Below are positions 24,321-37,404 of a stretch of DNA of 64,000 nucleotides, in pieces (position 1 is the stretch's first letter; every line of letters begins with the position of its first letter). The stretch comes from Baylisascaris procyonis (lineage: Eukaryota > Nematoda > Chromadorea > Rhabditida > Ascarididae). The stretch covers positions 2,666,001-2,730,000 of the forward strand of contig JAZARR010000089.1 of NCBI GenBank assembly GCA_037389465.1, read 5' to 3'. The notes below the pieces were generated by a model. That model had not been told where the DNA came from. It saw only the letters and a program-made list of their open reading frames with translations, and searched no databases. Position numbers and translations under genes: made by a program.

Positions 24321-24678
24321 GGAGAAAGAGACGCCACTATCGACGAGTGCGCAAGCGTAAACCACATTGAATAATTTGGCGTCCCTAACGTCAAATAAAC
24401 TCGATAAAAGATATTCACCAATATCGAATAAAGTTGAAAAAATAAATTCGCTAGCATCGAAAACGTTAGAAAAAAATCTCCTCCACTAGCGGCAGCGAGT
24501 AAATTTGAGAAAAAATTTCTCTTGAATTGAGTATAATACTTCGAGAAATATAAACTATCGCAATGCTTCTCATTAATATTTGCGGCCGTAGAAATTTTTA
24601 CGATCTCCAATTTCACCACATCATTAGACGATTATTGCTCATTAATAGGCATATTTTTTAAAGAGTGAAAAAAGTTTC

Positions 24679-24796
24679 GCTTACAGCACCTGGGATTCCC
24701 AAGCCGTCTCCGATCCAAGTACTAACCAGGCCCAACGTTGCTTAACTTGACAGATCGGACGGGATGTCGTGCTTTCAACGTGGTATGGCCGTAAGC
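24679..24796 (-). rRNA. 5S rRNA: 5S ribosomal RNA
   Basis: Class B; unchanged. Confidence 0.97.
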
Positions 24797-25088
24797 ACTT
24801 AAACTGAAAATATTTCACAATTATCAATACGTACACCACATAATAGTTAGTGCCTATCTATCTAGCATAACTGAAGAGTAAATTTTAAATAGCAATCAAA
24901 ATGAGTGAAAACATCTCAAGTGAAAATTCTAACAGGGAAAATTTGAATTATTTTACGAGTTTTCACTATTCGCATTAATGCATTGTTTTTTTTTACTTGC
25001 CTATTCATATACGTTTATTTCGATGTGTTTCAGCACATTTTAAGCACATCGATTGCGTTGCGCGCTTACGTTGAACGTTGAAGATTAG

Positions 25089-25194
25089 TGCTTCGCCATA
25101 AGGCAAAGCGTTCCAAAATTTTTCTTCAAGCCACAATGCCGATAGAGGCAATGAGCTGAAACACGGGATTACCTCAAACTTGGGTAATTAAACC
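25089..25194 (-). ncRNA. SL1: SL1 spliced leader RNA
   Basis: Exon 25173-25194; period 874 bp; CACTATCG. Confidence 0.95.
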
Positions 25195-25551
25195 GGAGAA
25201 AGAGACGCCACTATCGACGAGTGCGCAAGCGTAAACCACATTGAATAATTTGGCGTCCCTAACGTCAAATAAACTCGATAAAAGATATTCACCAATATCG
25301 AATAAAGTTGAAAAAATAAATTCGCTGGCATCGAAAACGTTAGAAAAAATCTCCTCCACTAGCGGCAGCGAGTAAATTTGAGAAAAAATTTCTCTTGAAT
25401 TGAGTATAATACTTCGAGAAATATAAACTATCGCAATGCTTCTCATTAATATTTGCGGCCGTAGAAATTTTTACGATCTCCAATTTCACCACATCATTAG
25501 ACGATTATTGCTCATTAATAGGCATATTTTTTAAAGAGTGAAAAAAGTTTC

Positions 25552-25669
25552 GCTTACAGCACCTGGGATTCCCAAGCCGTCTCCGATCCAAGTACTAACC
25601 AGGCCCAACGTTGCTTAACTTGACAGATCGGACGGGATGTCGTGCTTTCAACGTGGTATGGCCGTAAGC
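25552..25669 (-). rRNA. 5S rRNA: 5S ribosomal RNA
   Basis: Class B; unchanged. Confidence 0.97.
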
Positions 25670-25960
25670 ACTTAAACTGAAAATATTTCACAATTATCAA
25701 TACGTACACCACATAATAGTAGTGCCTATCTATCTAGCATAACTGAAGAGTAAATTTTAAATAGCAATCAAAATGAGTGAAAACATCTCAAGTGAAAATT
25801 CTAACAGGGAAAATTTGACTTATTTTACGAGTTTTCACTATTCGCATTAATGCATTGTTTTTTTTTACTTGCCTATTCATATACGTTTATTTCGATGTGT
25901 TTCAGCACATTTTAAGCACATCGATTGCGTTGCGCGCTTACGTTGAACGTTGAAGATTAG

Positions 25961-26066
25961 TGCTTCGCCATAAGGCAAAGCGTTCCAAAATTTTTCTTCA
26001 AGCCACAATGCCGATAGAGGCAATGAGCTGAAACACGGGATTACCTCAAACTTGGGTAATTAAACC
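25961..26066 (-). ncRNA. SL1: SL1 spliced leader RNA
   Basis: Exon 26045-26066; period 872 bp; CACTCTCG. Confidence 0.95.
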
Positions 26067-26424
26067 GGAGAAAGAGACGCCACTCTCGACGAGTGCGCAA
26101 GCGTAAACCACATTGAATAATTTGGCGTCCCTAACGTCAAATAAACTCGATAAAAGATATTCACCAATATCGAATAAAGTTGAAAAAATAAATTCGCTAG
26201 CATCGAAAACGTTAGAAAAAAATCTCCTCCACTAGCGGCAGCGAGTAAATTTGAGAAAAAATTTCTCTTGAATTGAGTATAATACTTCGAGAAATATAAA
26301 CTATCGCAATGCTTCTCATTAATATTTGCGGCCGTAGAAATTTTTACGATCTCCAATTTCACCACATCATTAGACGATTATTGCTCATTAATAGGCATAT
26401 TTTTTAAAGAGTGAAAAAAGTTTC

Positions 26425-26542
26425 GCTTACAGCACCTGGGATTCCCAAGCCGTCTCCGATCCAAGTACTAACCAGGCCCAACGTTGCTTAACTTGACAGA
26501 TCGGACGGGATGTCGTGCTTTCAACGTGGTATGGCCGTAAGC
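26425..26542 (-). rRNA. 5S rRNA: 5S ribosomal RNA
   Basis: Class B; unchanged. Confidence 0.97.
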
Positions 26543-26833
26543 ACATAAACTGAAAATATTTCACAATTATCAATACGTACACCACATAATAGTAGTGCCT
26601 ATCTATCTAGCATAACTGAAGAGTAAATTTTAAATAGCAATCAAAATGAGTGAAAACATCTCAAGTGAAAATTCTAACAGGGAAAATTTGACTTATTTTA
26701 CGAGTTTTCACTATTCGCATTAATGCATTGTTTTTTTTTACTTGCCTATTCATATACGTTTATTTCGATGTGTTTCAGCACATTTTAAGCACATCGATTG
26801 CGTTGCGCGCTTACGTTGAACGTTGAAGATTAG

Positions 26834-26939
26834 TGCTTCGCCATAAGGCAAAGCGTTCCAAAATTTTTCTTCAAGCCACAATGCCGATAGAGGCAATGAG
26901 CTGAAACACGGGATTACCTCAAACTTGGGTAATTAAACC
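26834..26939 (-). ncRNA. SL1: SL1 spliced leader RNA
   Basis: Exon 26918-26939; period 873 bp; CACTATCG. Confidence 0.95.
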
Positions 26940-27297
26940 GGAGAAAGAGACGCCACTATCGACGAGTGCGCAAGCGTAAACCACATTGAATAATTTGGCG
27001 TCCCTAACGTCAAATAAACTCGATAAAAGATATTCACCAATATCGAATAAAGTTGAAAAAATAAATTCGCTAGCATCGAAAACGTTAGAAAAAAATCTCC
27101 TCTACTAGCGGCAGCGAGTAAATTTGAGAAAAAATTTCTCTTGAATTGAGTATAATACTTCGAGAAATATAAACTATCGCAATGCTTCTCATTAATATTT
27201 GCGGCCGTAGAAATTTTTACGATCTCCAATTTCACCACATCATTAGACGATTATTGCTCATTAATAGGCATATTTTTTAAAGAGTGAAAAAAGTTTC

Positions 27298-27415
27298 GCT
27301 TACAGCACCTGGGATTCCCAAGCCGTCTCCGATCCAAGTACTAACCAGGCCCAACGTTGCTTAACTTGACAGATCGGACGGGATGTCGTGCTTTCAACGT
27401 GGTATGGCCGTAAGC
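27298..27415 (-). rRNA. 5S rRNA: 5S ribosomal RNA
   Basis: Class B; unchanged. Confidence 0.97.
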
Positions 27416-27706
27416 ACTTAAACTGAAAATATTTCACAATTATCAATACGTACACCACATAATAGTAGTGCCTATCTATCTAGCATAACTGAAGAGTAAA
27501 TTTTAAATAGCAATCAAAATGAGTGAAAACATCTCAAGTGAAAATTCTAAGAGGGAAAATTTGACTTATTTTACGAGTTTTCACTATTCGCATTAATGCA
27601 TTGTTTTTTTTTACTTGCCTATTCATATACGTTTATTTCGATGTGTTTCAGCACATTTTAAGCACATCGATTGCGTTGCGCGCTTACGTTGAACGTTGAA
27701 GATTAG

Positions 27707-27812
27707 TGCTTCGCCATAAGGCAAAGCGTTCCAAAATTTTTCTTCAAGCCACAATGCCGATAGAGGCAATGAGCTGAAACACGGGATTACCTCAAACTTG
27801 GGTAATTAAACC
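27707..27812 (-). ncRNA. SL1: SL1 spliced leader RNA
   Basis: Exon 27791-27812; period 873 bp; CACTATCG. Confidence 0.95.
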
Positions 27813-28169
27813 GGAGAAAGAGACGCCACTATCGACGAGTGCGCAAGCGTAAACCACATTGAATAATTTGGCGTCCCTAACGTCAAATAAACTCGATAAA
27901 AGATATTCACCAATATCGAATAAAGTTGAAAAAATAAATTCGCTAGCATCGAAAACGTTAGAAAAAATCTCCTCCACTAGCGGCAGCGAGTAAATTTGAG
28001 AAAAAATTTCTCTTGAATTGAGTATAATACTTCGAGAAATATAAACTATCGCAATGCTTCTCATTAATATTTGCGGCCGTAGAAATTTTTACGATCTCCA
28101 ATTTCACCACATCATTAGACGATTATTGCTCATTAATAGGCATATTTTTTAAAGAGTGAAAAAAGTTTC

Positions 28170-28287
28170 GCTTACAGCACCTGGGATTCCCAAGCCGTCT
28201 CCGATCCAAGTACTAACCAGGCCCAACGTTGCTTAACTTGACAGATCGGACGGGATGTCGTGCTTTCAACGTGGTATGGCCGTAAGC
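28170..28287 (-). rRNA. 5S rRNA: 5S ribosomal RNA
   Basis: Class B; unchanged. Confidence 0.97.
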
Positions 28288-28579
28288 ACTTAAACTGAAA
28301 ATATTTCACAATTATCAATACGTACACCACATAATAGTTAGTGCCTATCTATCTAGCATAACTGAAGAGTAAATTTTAAATAGCAATCAAAATGAGTGAA
28401 AACATCTCAAGTGAAAATTCTAACAGGGAAAATTTGACTTATTTTACGAGTTTTCACTATTCGCATTAATGCATTGTTTTTTTTTACTTGCCTATTCATA
28501 TACGTTTATTTCGATGTGTTTCAGCACATTTTAAGCACATCGATTGCGTTGCGCGCTTACGTTGAACGTTGAAGATTAG

Positions 28580-28685
28580 TGCTTCGCCATAAGGCAAAGC
28601 GTTCCAAAATTTTTCTTCAAGCCACAATGCCGATAGAGGCAATGAGCTGAAACACGGGATTACCTCAAACTTGGGTAATTAAACC
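28580..28685 (-). ncRNA. SL1: SL1 spliced leader RNA
   Basis: Exon 28664-28685; period 873 bp; CACTATCG. Confidence 0.95.
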
Positions 28686-29043
28686 GGAGAAAGAGACGCC
28701 ACTATCGACGAGTGCGCAAGCGTAAACCACATTGAATAATTTGGCGTCCCTAACGTCAAATAAACTCGATAAAAGATATTCACCAATATCGAATAAAGTT
28801 GAAAAAATAAATTCGCTGGCACCGAAAACGTTAGAAAAAAATCTCCTCCACTAGCGGCAGCGAGTAAATTTGAGAAAAAATTTCTCTTGAATTGAGTATA
28901 ATACTTCGAGAAATATAAACTATCGCAATGCTTCTCATTAATATTTGCGGCCGTAGAAATTTTTACGATCTCCAATTTCACCACATCATTAGACGATTAT
29001 TGCTCATTAATAGGCATATTTTTTAAAGAGTGAAAAAAGTTTC

Positions 29044-29161
29044 GCTTACAGCACCTGGGATTCCCAAGCCGTCTCCGATCCAAGTACTAACCAGGCCCAA
29101 CGTTGCTTAACTTGACAGATCGGACGGGATGTCGTGCTTTCAACGTGGTATGGCCGTAAGC
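29044..29161 (-). rRNA. 5S rRNA: 5S ribosomal RNA
   Basis: Class B; unchanged. Confidence 0.97.
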
Positions 29162-29452
29162 ACATAAACTGAAAATATTTCACAATTATCAATACGTACA
29201 CCACATAATAGTAGTGCCTATCTATCTAGCATAACTGAAGAGTAAATTTTAAATAGCAATCAAAATGAGTGAAAACATCTCAAGTGAAAATTCTAACAGG
29301 GAAAATTTGACTTATTTTACGAGTTTTCACTATTCGCATTAATGCATTGTTTTTTTTTACTTGCCTATTCATATACGTTTATTTCGATGTGTTTCAGCAC
29401 ATTTTAAGCACATCGATTGCGTTGCGCGCTTACGTTGAACGTTGAAGATTAG

Positions 29453-29558
29453 TGCTTCGCCATAAGGCAAAGCGTTCCAAAATTTTTCTTCAAGCCACAA
29501 TGCCGATAGAGGCAATGAGCTGAAACACGGGATTACCTCAAACTTGGGTAATTAAACC
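29453..29558 (-). ncRNA. SL1: SL1 spliced leader RNA
   Basis: Exon 29537-29558; period 873 bp; CACTCTCG. Confidence 0.95.
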
Positions 29559-29915
29559 GGAGAAAGAGACGCCACTCTCGACGAGTGCGCAAGCGTAAAC
29601 CACATTGAATAATTTGGCGTCCCTAACGTCAAATAAACTCGATAAAAGATATTCACCAATATCGAATAAAGTTGAAAAAATAAATTCGCTAGCATCGAAA
29701 ACGTTAGAAAAAATCTCCTCCACTAGCGGCAGCGAGTAAATTTGAGAAAAAATTTCTCTTGAATTGAGTATAATACTTCGAGAAATATAAACTATCGCAA
29801 TGCTTCTCATTAATATTTGCGGCCGTAGAAATTTTTACGATCTCCAATTTCACCACATCATTAGACGATTATTGCTCATTAATAGGCATATTTTTTAAAG
29901 AGTGAAAAAAGTTTC

Positions 29916-30033
29916 GCTTACAGCACCTGGGATTCCCAAGCCGTCTCCGATCCAAGTACTAACCAGGCCCAACGTTGCTTAACTTGACAGATCGGACGGG
30001 ATGTCGTGCTTTCAACGTGGTATGGCCGTAAGC
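29916..30033 (-). rRNA. 5S rRNA: 5S ribosomal RNA
   Basis: Class B; unchanged. Confidence 0.97.
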
Positions 30034-30324
30034 ACTTAAACTGAAAATATTTCACAATTATCAATACGTACACCACATAATAGTAGTGCCTATCTATCTA
30101 GCATAACTGAAGAGTAAATTTTAAATAGCAATCAAAATGAGTGAAAACATCTCAAGTGAAAATTCTAACAGGGAAAATTTGACTTATTTTACGAGTTTTC
30201 ACTATTCGCATTAATGCATTGTTTTTTTTTACTTGCCTATTCATATACGTTTATTTCGATGTGTTTCAGCACATTTTAAGCACATCGATTGCGTTGCGCG
30301 CTTACGTTGAACGTTGAAGATTAG

Positions 30325-30430
30325 TGCTTCGCCATAAGGCAAAGCGTTCCAAAATTTTTCTTCAAGCCACAATGCCGATAGAGGCAATGAGCTGAAACAC
30401 GGGATTACCTCAAACTTGGGTAATTAAACC
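30325..30430 (-). ncRNA. SL1: SL1 spliced leader RNA
   Basis: Exon 30409-30430; period 872 bp; CACTCTCG; first upstream spacer with GCAGCGATAAAT. Confidence 0.95.
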
Positions 30431-30786
30431 GGAGAAAGAGACGCCACTCTCGACGAGTGCGCAAGCGTAAACCACATTGAATAATTTGGCGTCCCTAACG
30501 TCAAATAAACTCGATAAAAGATATTCACCAATATCGAATAAAGTTGAAAAAATAAATTCGCTGGCACCGAAAACGTTAGAAAAAATCTCCTCCACTAGCG
30601 GCAGCGATAAATTTGAGAAAAAATTTCTCTTGAATTGAGTATAATACTTCGAGAAATATAAACTATCGCAATGCTTCTCATTAATATTTGCGGCCGTAGA
30701 AATTTTTACGATCTCCAATTTCACCACATCATTAGACGATTATTGCTCATTAATAGGCATATTTTTTAAAGAGTGAAAAAAGTTTC

Positions 30787-30904
30787 GCTTACAGCACCTG
30801 GGATTCCCAAGCCGTCTCCGATCCAAGTACTAACCAGGCCCAACGTTGCTTAACTTGACAGATCGGACGGGATGTCGTGCTTTCAACGTGGTATGGCCGT
30901 AAGC
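30787..30904 (-). rRNA. 5S rRNA: 5S ribosomal RNA
   Basis: Class B; unchanged. Confidence 0.97.
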
Positions 30905-31195
30905 ACTTAAACTGAAAATATTTCACAATTATCAATACGTACACCACATAATAGTAGTGCCTATCTATCTAGCATAACTGAAGAGTAAATTTTAAATAGC
31001 AATCAAAATGAGTGAAAACATCTCAAGTGAAAATTCTAACAGGGAAAATTTGACTTATTTTACGAGTTTTCACTATTCGCATTAATGCATTGTTTTTTTT
31101 TACTTGCCTATTCATATACGTTTATTTCGATGTGTTTCAGCACATTTTAAGCACATCGATTGCGTTGCGCGCTTACGTTGAACGTTGAAGATTAG

Positions 31196-31301
31196 TGCTT
31201 CGCCATAAGGCAAAGCGTTCCAAAATTTTTCTTCAAGCCACAATGCCGATAGAGGCAATGAGCTGAAACACGGGATTACCTCAAACTTGGGTAATTAAAC
31301 C
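31196..31301 (-). ncRNA. SL1: SL1 spliced leader RNA
   Basis: Exon 31280-31301; period 871 bp; CACTCTCG. Confidence 0.95.
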
Positions 31302-31658
31302 GGAGAAAGAGACGCCACTCTCGACGAGTGCGCAAGCGTAAACCACATTGAATAATTTGGCGTCCCTAACGTCAAATAAACTCGATAAAAGATATTCACC
31401 AATATCGAATAAAGTTGAAAAAATAAATTCGCTAGCATCGAAAACGTTAGAAAAAAATCTCCTCCACTAGCGGCAGCGAGTAATTTGAGAAAAAATTTCT
31501 CTTGAATTGAGTATAATACTTCGAGAAATATAAACTATCGCAATGCTTCTCATTAATATTTGCGGCCGTAGAAATTTTTACGATCTCCAATTTCACCACA
31601 TCATTAGACGATTATTGCTCATTAATAGGCATATTTTTTAAAGAGTGAAAAAAGTTTC

Positions 31659-31776
31659 GCTTACAGCACCTGGGATTCCCAAGCCGTCTCCGATCCAAGT
31701 ACTAACCAGGCCCAACGTTGCTTAACTTGACAGATCGGACGGGATGTCGTGCTTTCAACGTGGTATGGCCGTAAGC
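31659..31776 (-). rRNA. 5S rRNA: 5S ribosomal RNA
   Basis: Class B; unchanged. Confidence 0.97.
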
Positions 31777-32067
31777 ACTTAAACTGAAAATATTTCACAA
31801 TTATCAATACGTACACCACATAATAGTAGTGCCTATCTATCTAGCATAACTGAAGAGTAAATTTTAAATAGCAATCAAAATGAGTGAAAACATCTCAAGT
31901 GAAAATTCTAACAGGGAAAATTTGACTTATTTTACGAGTTTTCACTATTCGCATTAATGCATTGTTTTTTTTTACTTGCCTATTCATATACGTTTATTTC
32001 GATGTGTTTCAGCACATTTTAAGCACATCGATTGCGTTGCGCGCTTACGTTGAACGTTGAAGATTAG

Positions 32068-32173
32068 TGCTTCGCCATAAGGCAAAGCGTTCCAAAATTT
32101 TTCTTCAAGCCACAATGCCGATAGAGGCAATGAGCTGAAACACGGGATTACCTCAAACTTGGGTAATTAAACC
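32068..32173 (-). ncRNA. SL1: SL1 spliced leader RNA
   Basis: Exon 32152-32173; period 872 bp; CACTCTCG. Confidence 0.95.
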
Positions 32174-32530
32174 GGAGAAAGAGACGCCACTCTCGACGAG
32201 TGCGCAAGCGTAAACCACATTGAATAATTTGGCGTCCCTAACGTCAAATAAACTCGATAAAAGATATTCACCAATATCGAATAAATTTGAAAAAATAAAT
32301 TCGCTGGCACCGAAAACGTTAGAAAAAAATCTCCTCCACTAGCGGCAGCGATAAATTTGAGAAAAAATTTCTCTTGAATTGAGTATAATACTTCGAGAAA
32401 TATAAACTATCGCAATGCTTCTCATTAATATTTGCGGCCGTAGAAATTTTTACGATCTCCAATTTCACCACATCATTAGACGATTATTGCTCATTAATAG
32501 GCATATTTTTTAAAGAGTGAAAAAAGTTTC

Positions 32531-32648
32531 GCTTACAGCACCTGGGATTCCCAAGCCGTCTCCGATCCAAGTACTAACCAGGCCCAACGTTGCTTAACTT
32601 GACAGATCGGACGGGATGTCGTGCTTTCAACGTGGTATGGCCGTAAGC
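32531..32648 (-). rRNA. 5S rRNA: 5S ribosomal RNA
   Basis: Class B; unchanged. Confidence 0.97.
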
Positions 32649-32939
32649 ACTTAAACTGAAAATATTTCACAATTATCAATACGTACACCACATAATAGTA
32701 GTGCCTATCTATCTAGCATAACTGAAGAGTAAATTTTAAATAGCAATCAAAATGAGTGAAAACATCTGAAGTGAAAATTCTAACAGGGAAAATTTGACTT
32801 ATTTTACGAGTTTTCACTATTCGCATTAATGCATTGTTTTTTTTTACTTGCCTATTCATATACGTTTATTTCGATGTGTTTCAGCACATTTTAAGCACAT
32901 CGATTGCGTTGCGCGCTTACGTTGAACGTTGAAGATTAG

Positions 32940-33045
32940 TGCTTCGCCATAAGGCAAAGCGTTCCAAAATTTTTCTTCAAGCCACAATGCCGATAGAGGC
33001 AATGAGCTGAAACACGGGATTACCTCAAACTTGGGTAATTAAACC
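32940..33045 (-). ncRNA. SL1: SL1 spliced leader RNA
   Basis: Exon 33024-33045; period 872 bp; CACTATCGGCG, a private variant. Confidence 0.95.
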
Positions 33046-33402
33046 GGAGAAAGAGACGCCACTATCGGCGAGTGCGCAAGCGTAAACCACATTGAATAAT
33101 TTAGCGTCCCTAACGTCAAATAAACTCGATAAAAGATGTTCACCAATATCGAATAAAGTTGAAAAAATAAATTCGCTGGCACCGAAAACGTTAGAAAAAA
33201 ATCTCCTCCACTAGCGGCAGCGATAAATTTGAAAAAAAATTCCTCTTGAATTCAGTATAATACTTCGAGAAATATAAACTATCGCAATGCTTCTCATTAA
33301 TATTTGCGGCCGTAGAAATTTTTACGATCTCCAATTTCACCACATCATTAGACGATTATTGCTCATTAATAGGCATATTTTTTAAAGAGTGAAAAAAGTT
33401 TC

Positions 33403-33520
33403 GCTTACAGCACCTGGGATTCCCAAGCCGTCTCCGATCCAAGTACTAACCAGGCCCAACGTTGCTTAACTTGACAGATCGGACGGGATGTCGTGCTTTC
33501 AACGTGGTATGGCCGTAAGC
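33403..33520 (-). rRNA. 5S rRNA: 5S ribosomal RNA
   Basis: Class B; unchanged. Confidence 0.97.
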
Positions 33521-33812
33521 ACTTAAACTGAAAATATTTCACAATTATCAATACGTACACCACATAATAGTTAGTGCCTATCTATCTAGCATAACTGAAG
33601 AGTAAATTTTAAATAGCAATCAAAATGAGTGAAAACATCTCAAGTGAAAATTCTAACAGGGAAAATTTGATTTATTTTACGAGTTTTCACTATTCGCATT
33701 AATGCATTGTTTTTTTTTACTTGCCTATTCATATACGTTTATTTCGATGTGTTTCAGCACATTTTAAGCACATCGATTGCGTTGCGCGCTTACGTTGAAC
33801 GTTGAAGATTAG

Positions 33813-33918
33813 TGCTTCGCCATAAGGCAAAGCGTTCCAAAATTTTTCTTCAAGCCACAATGCCGATAGAGGCAATGAGCTGAAACACGGGATTACCTCA
33901 AACTTGGGTAATTAAACC
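33813..33918 (-). ncRNA. SL1: SL1 spliced leader RNA
   Basis: Exon 33897-33918; period 873 bp; CACTCTCG. Confidence 0.95.
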
Positions 33919-34275
33919 GGAGAAAGAGACGCCACTCTCGACGAGTGCGCAAGCGTAAACCACATTGAATAATTTGGCGTCCCTAACGTCAAATAAACTC
34001 GATAAAAGATATTCACCAATATCGAATAAAGTTGAAAAAATAAATTCGCTGGCACCGAAAACGTTAGAAAAAAATCTCCTCCACTAGCGGCAGCGATAAA
34101 TTTGAAAAAAAATTCCTCTTGAATTGAGTATAATACTTCGAGAAATATAAACTATCGCAATGCTTCTCATTAATATTTGCGGCCGTAGAAATTTTTACGA
34201 TCTCCAATTTCACCACATCATTAGACGATTATTGCTCATTAATAGGCATATTTTTTAAAGAGTGAAAAAAGTTTC

Positions 34276-34393
34276 GCTTACAGCACCTGGGATTCCCAAG
34301 CCGTCTCCGATCCAAGTACTAACCAGGCCCAACGTTGCTTAACTTGACAGATCGGACGGGATGTCGTGCTTTCAACGTGGTATGGCCGTAAGC
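34276..34393 (-). rRNA. 5S rRNA: 5S ribosomal RNA
   Basis: Class B; unchanged. Confidence 0.97.
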
Positions 34394-34682
34394 ACATAAA
34401 CTGAAAATATTTCACAATTATCAATACGTACACCACATAATAGTAGTGCCTATCTATCTAGCATAACTGAAGAGTAAATTTTAAATAGCAATCAAAATGA
34501 GTGAAAACATCTCAAGTGAAAATTCTAACAGGGAAAATTTGACTTATTTTACGAGTTTTCACTATTCGCATTAATGCGTTTTTTTTTTACTTGCCTATTC
34601 ATATACGTTTATTTCGATGTGTTTCAGCACATTTTAAGCACATCGATTGCGTTGCGCGCTTACGTTGAACGTTGAAGATTAG

Positions 34683-34788
34683 TGCTTCGCCATAAGGCAA
34701 AGCGTTCCAAAATTTTTCTTCAAGCCACAATGCCGATAGAGGCAATGAGCTGAAACACGGGATTACCTCAAACTTGGGTAATTAAACC
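34683..34788 (-). ncRNA. SL1: SL1 spliced leader RNA
   Basis: Exon 34767-34788; period 870 bp (spacer around 34578 shortened); CACTATCG. Confidence 0.95.
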
Positions 34789-35145
34789 GGAGAAAGAGAC
34801 GCCACTATCGACGAGTGCGCAAGCGTAAACCACATTGAATAATTTGGCGTCCCTAACGTCAAATAAACTCGATAAAAGATATTCACCAATATCGAATAAA
34901 GTTGAAAAAATAAATTCGCTAGCATCGAAAACGTTAGAAAAAAATCTCCTCCACTAGCGGCAGCGAGTAATTTGAGAAAAAATTTCTCTTGAATTGAGTA
35001 TAATACTTCGAGAAATATAAACTATCGCAATGCTTCTCATTAATATTTGCGGCCGTAGAAATTTTTACGATCTCCAATTTCACCACATCATTAGACGATT
35101 ATTGCTCATTAATAGGCATATTTTTTAAAGAGTGAAAAAAGTTTC

Positions 35146-35263
35146 GCTTACAGCACCTGGGATTCCCAAGCCGTCTCCGATCCAAGTACTAACCAGGCCC
35201 AACGTTGCTTAACTTGACAGATCGGACGGGATGTCGTGCTTTCAACGTGGTATGGCCGTAAGC
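35146..35263 (-). rRNA. 5S rRNA: 5S ribosomal RNA
   Basis: Class B; unchanged. Confidence 0.97.
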
Positions 35264-35554
35264 ACTTAAACTGAAAATATTTCACAATTATCAATACGTA
35301 CACCACATAATAGTAGTGCCTATCTATCTAGCATAACTGAAGAGTAAATTTTAAATAGCAATCAAAATGAGTGAAAACATCTCAAGTGAAAATTCTAACA
35401 GGGAAAATTTGACTTATTTTACGAGTTTTCACTATTCGCATTAATGCATTGTTTTTTTTTACTTGCCTATTCATATACGTTTATTTCGATGTGTTTCAGC
35501 ACATTTTAAGCACATCGATTGCGTTGCGCGCTTACGTTGAACGTTGAAGATTAG

Positions 35555-35660
35555 TGCTTCGCCATAAGGCAAAGCGTTCCAAAATTTTTCTTCAAGCCAC
35601 AATGCCGATAGAGGCAATGAGCTGAAACACGGGATTACCTCAAACTTGGGTAATTAAACC
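35555..35660 (-). ncRNA. SL1: SL1 spliced leader RNA
   Basis: Exon 35639-35660; period 872 bp; CACTCTCG. Confidence 0.95.
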
Positions 35661-36016
35661 GGAGAAAGAGACGCCACTCTCGACGAGTGCGCAAGCGTAA
35701 ACCACATTGAATAATTTGGCGTCCCTAACGTCAAATAAACTCGATAAAAGATATTCACCAATATCGAATAAATTTGAAAAAATAAATTCGCTGGCACCGA
35801 AAACGTTAGAAAAAAATCTCCTCCACTAGCGGCAGCGATAAATTTGAAAAAAATTCCTCTTGAATTGAGTATAATACTTCGAGAAATATAAACTATCGCA
35901 ATGCTTCTCATTAATATTTGCGGCCGTAGAAATTTTTACGATCTCCAATTTCACCACATCATTAGACGATTATTGCTCATTAATAGGCATATTTTTTAAA
36001 GAGTGAAAAAAGTTTC

Positions 36017-36134
36017 GCTTACAGCACCTGGGATTCCCAAGCCGTCTCCGATCCAAGTACTAACCAGGCCCAACGTTGCTTAACTTGACAGATCGGACGG
36101 GATGTCGTGCTTTCAACGTGGTATGGCCGTAAGC
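36017..36134 (-). rRNA. 5S rRNA: 5S ribosomal RNA
   Basis: Class B; unchanged. Confidence 0.97.
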
Positions 36135-36425
36135 ACTTAAACTGAAAATATTTCACAATTATCAATACGTACACCACATAATAGTAGTGCCTATCTATCT
36201 AGCATAACTGAAGAGTAAATTTTAAATAGCAATCAAAATGAGTGAAAACATCTCAAGTGAAAATTCTAACAGGGAAAATTTGACTTATTTTACGAGTTTT
36301 CACTATTCGCATTAATGCATTGTTTTTTTTTACTTGCCTATTCATATACGTTTATTTCGATGTGTTTCAGCACATTTTAAGCACATCGATTGCGTTGCGC
36401 GCTTACGTTGAACGTTGAAGATTAG

Positions 36426-36531
36426 TGCTTCGCCATAAGGCAAAGCGTTCCAAAATTTTTCTTCAAGCCACAATGCCGATAGAGGCAATGAGCTGAAACA
36501 CGGGATTACCTCAAACTTGGGTAATTAAACC
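36426..36531 (-). ncRNA. SL1: SL1 spliced leader RNA
   Basis: Exon 36510-36531; period 871 bp; CACTCTCG. Confidence 0.95.
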
Positions 36532-36888
36532 GGAGAAAGAGACGCCACTCTCGACGAGTGCGCAAGCGTAAACCACATTGAATAATTTGGCGTCCCTAAC
36601 GTCAAATAAACTCGATAAAAGATATTCACCAATATCGAATAAATTTGAAAAAATAAATTCGCTGGCACCGAAAACGTTAGAAAAAAATCTCCTCCACTAG
36701 CGGCAGCGATAAATTTGAAAAAAAATTCCTCTTGAATTGAGTATAATACTTCGAGAAATATAAACTATCGCAATGCTTCTCATTAATATTTGCGGCCGTA
36801 GAAATTTTTACGATCTCCAATTTCACCACATCATTAGACGATTATTGCTCATTAATAGGCATATTTTTTAAAGAGTGAAAAAAGTTTC

Positions 36889-37006
36889 GCTTACAGCACC
36901 TGGGATTCCCAAGCCGTCTCCGATCCAAGTACTAACCAGGCCCAACGTTGCTTAACTTGACAGATCGGACGGGATGTCGTGCTTTCAACGTGGTATGGCC
37001 GTAAGC
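36889..37006 (-). rRNA. 5S rRNA: 5S ribosomal RNA
   Basis: Class B; unchanged; last copy before 5S variants appear. Confidence 0.97.
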
Positions 37007-37298
37007 ACTTAAACTGAAAATATTTCACAATTATCAATACGTACACCACATAATAGTTAGTGCCTATCTATCTAGCATAACTGAAGAGTAAATTTTAAAT
37101 AGCAATCAAAATGAGTGAAAACATCTCAAGTGAAAATTCTAACAGGGAAAATTTGACTTATTTTACGAGTTTTCACTATTCGCATTAATGCATTGTTTTT
37201 TTTTACTTGCCTATTCATATACGTTTATTTCGATGTGTTTCAGCTCATTTTAAGCACATCGATTGCGTTGCGCGCTTACGTTGAACGTTGAAGATTAG

Positions 37299-37404
37299 TG
37301 CTTCGCCATAAGGCAAAGCGTTCCAAAATTTTTCTTCAAGCCACAATGCCGATAGAGGCAATGAGCTGAAACACGGGATTACCTGAAACTTGGGTAATTA
37401 AACC
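37299..37404 (-). ncRNA. SL1: SL1 spliced leader RNA, exon variant G20C
   Basis: Exon 37383-37404 has C for G at leader position 20 (plus-strand G at 37385), so the exon ends TTTCAG before the GT donor. Period 873 bp. A single-copy change two bases from the splice donor. Confidence 0.9.
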
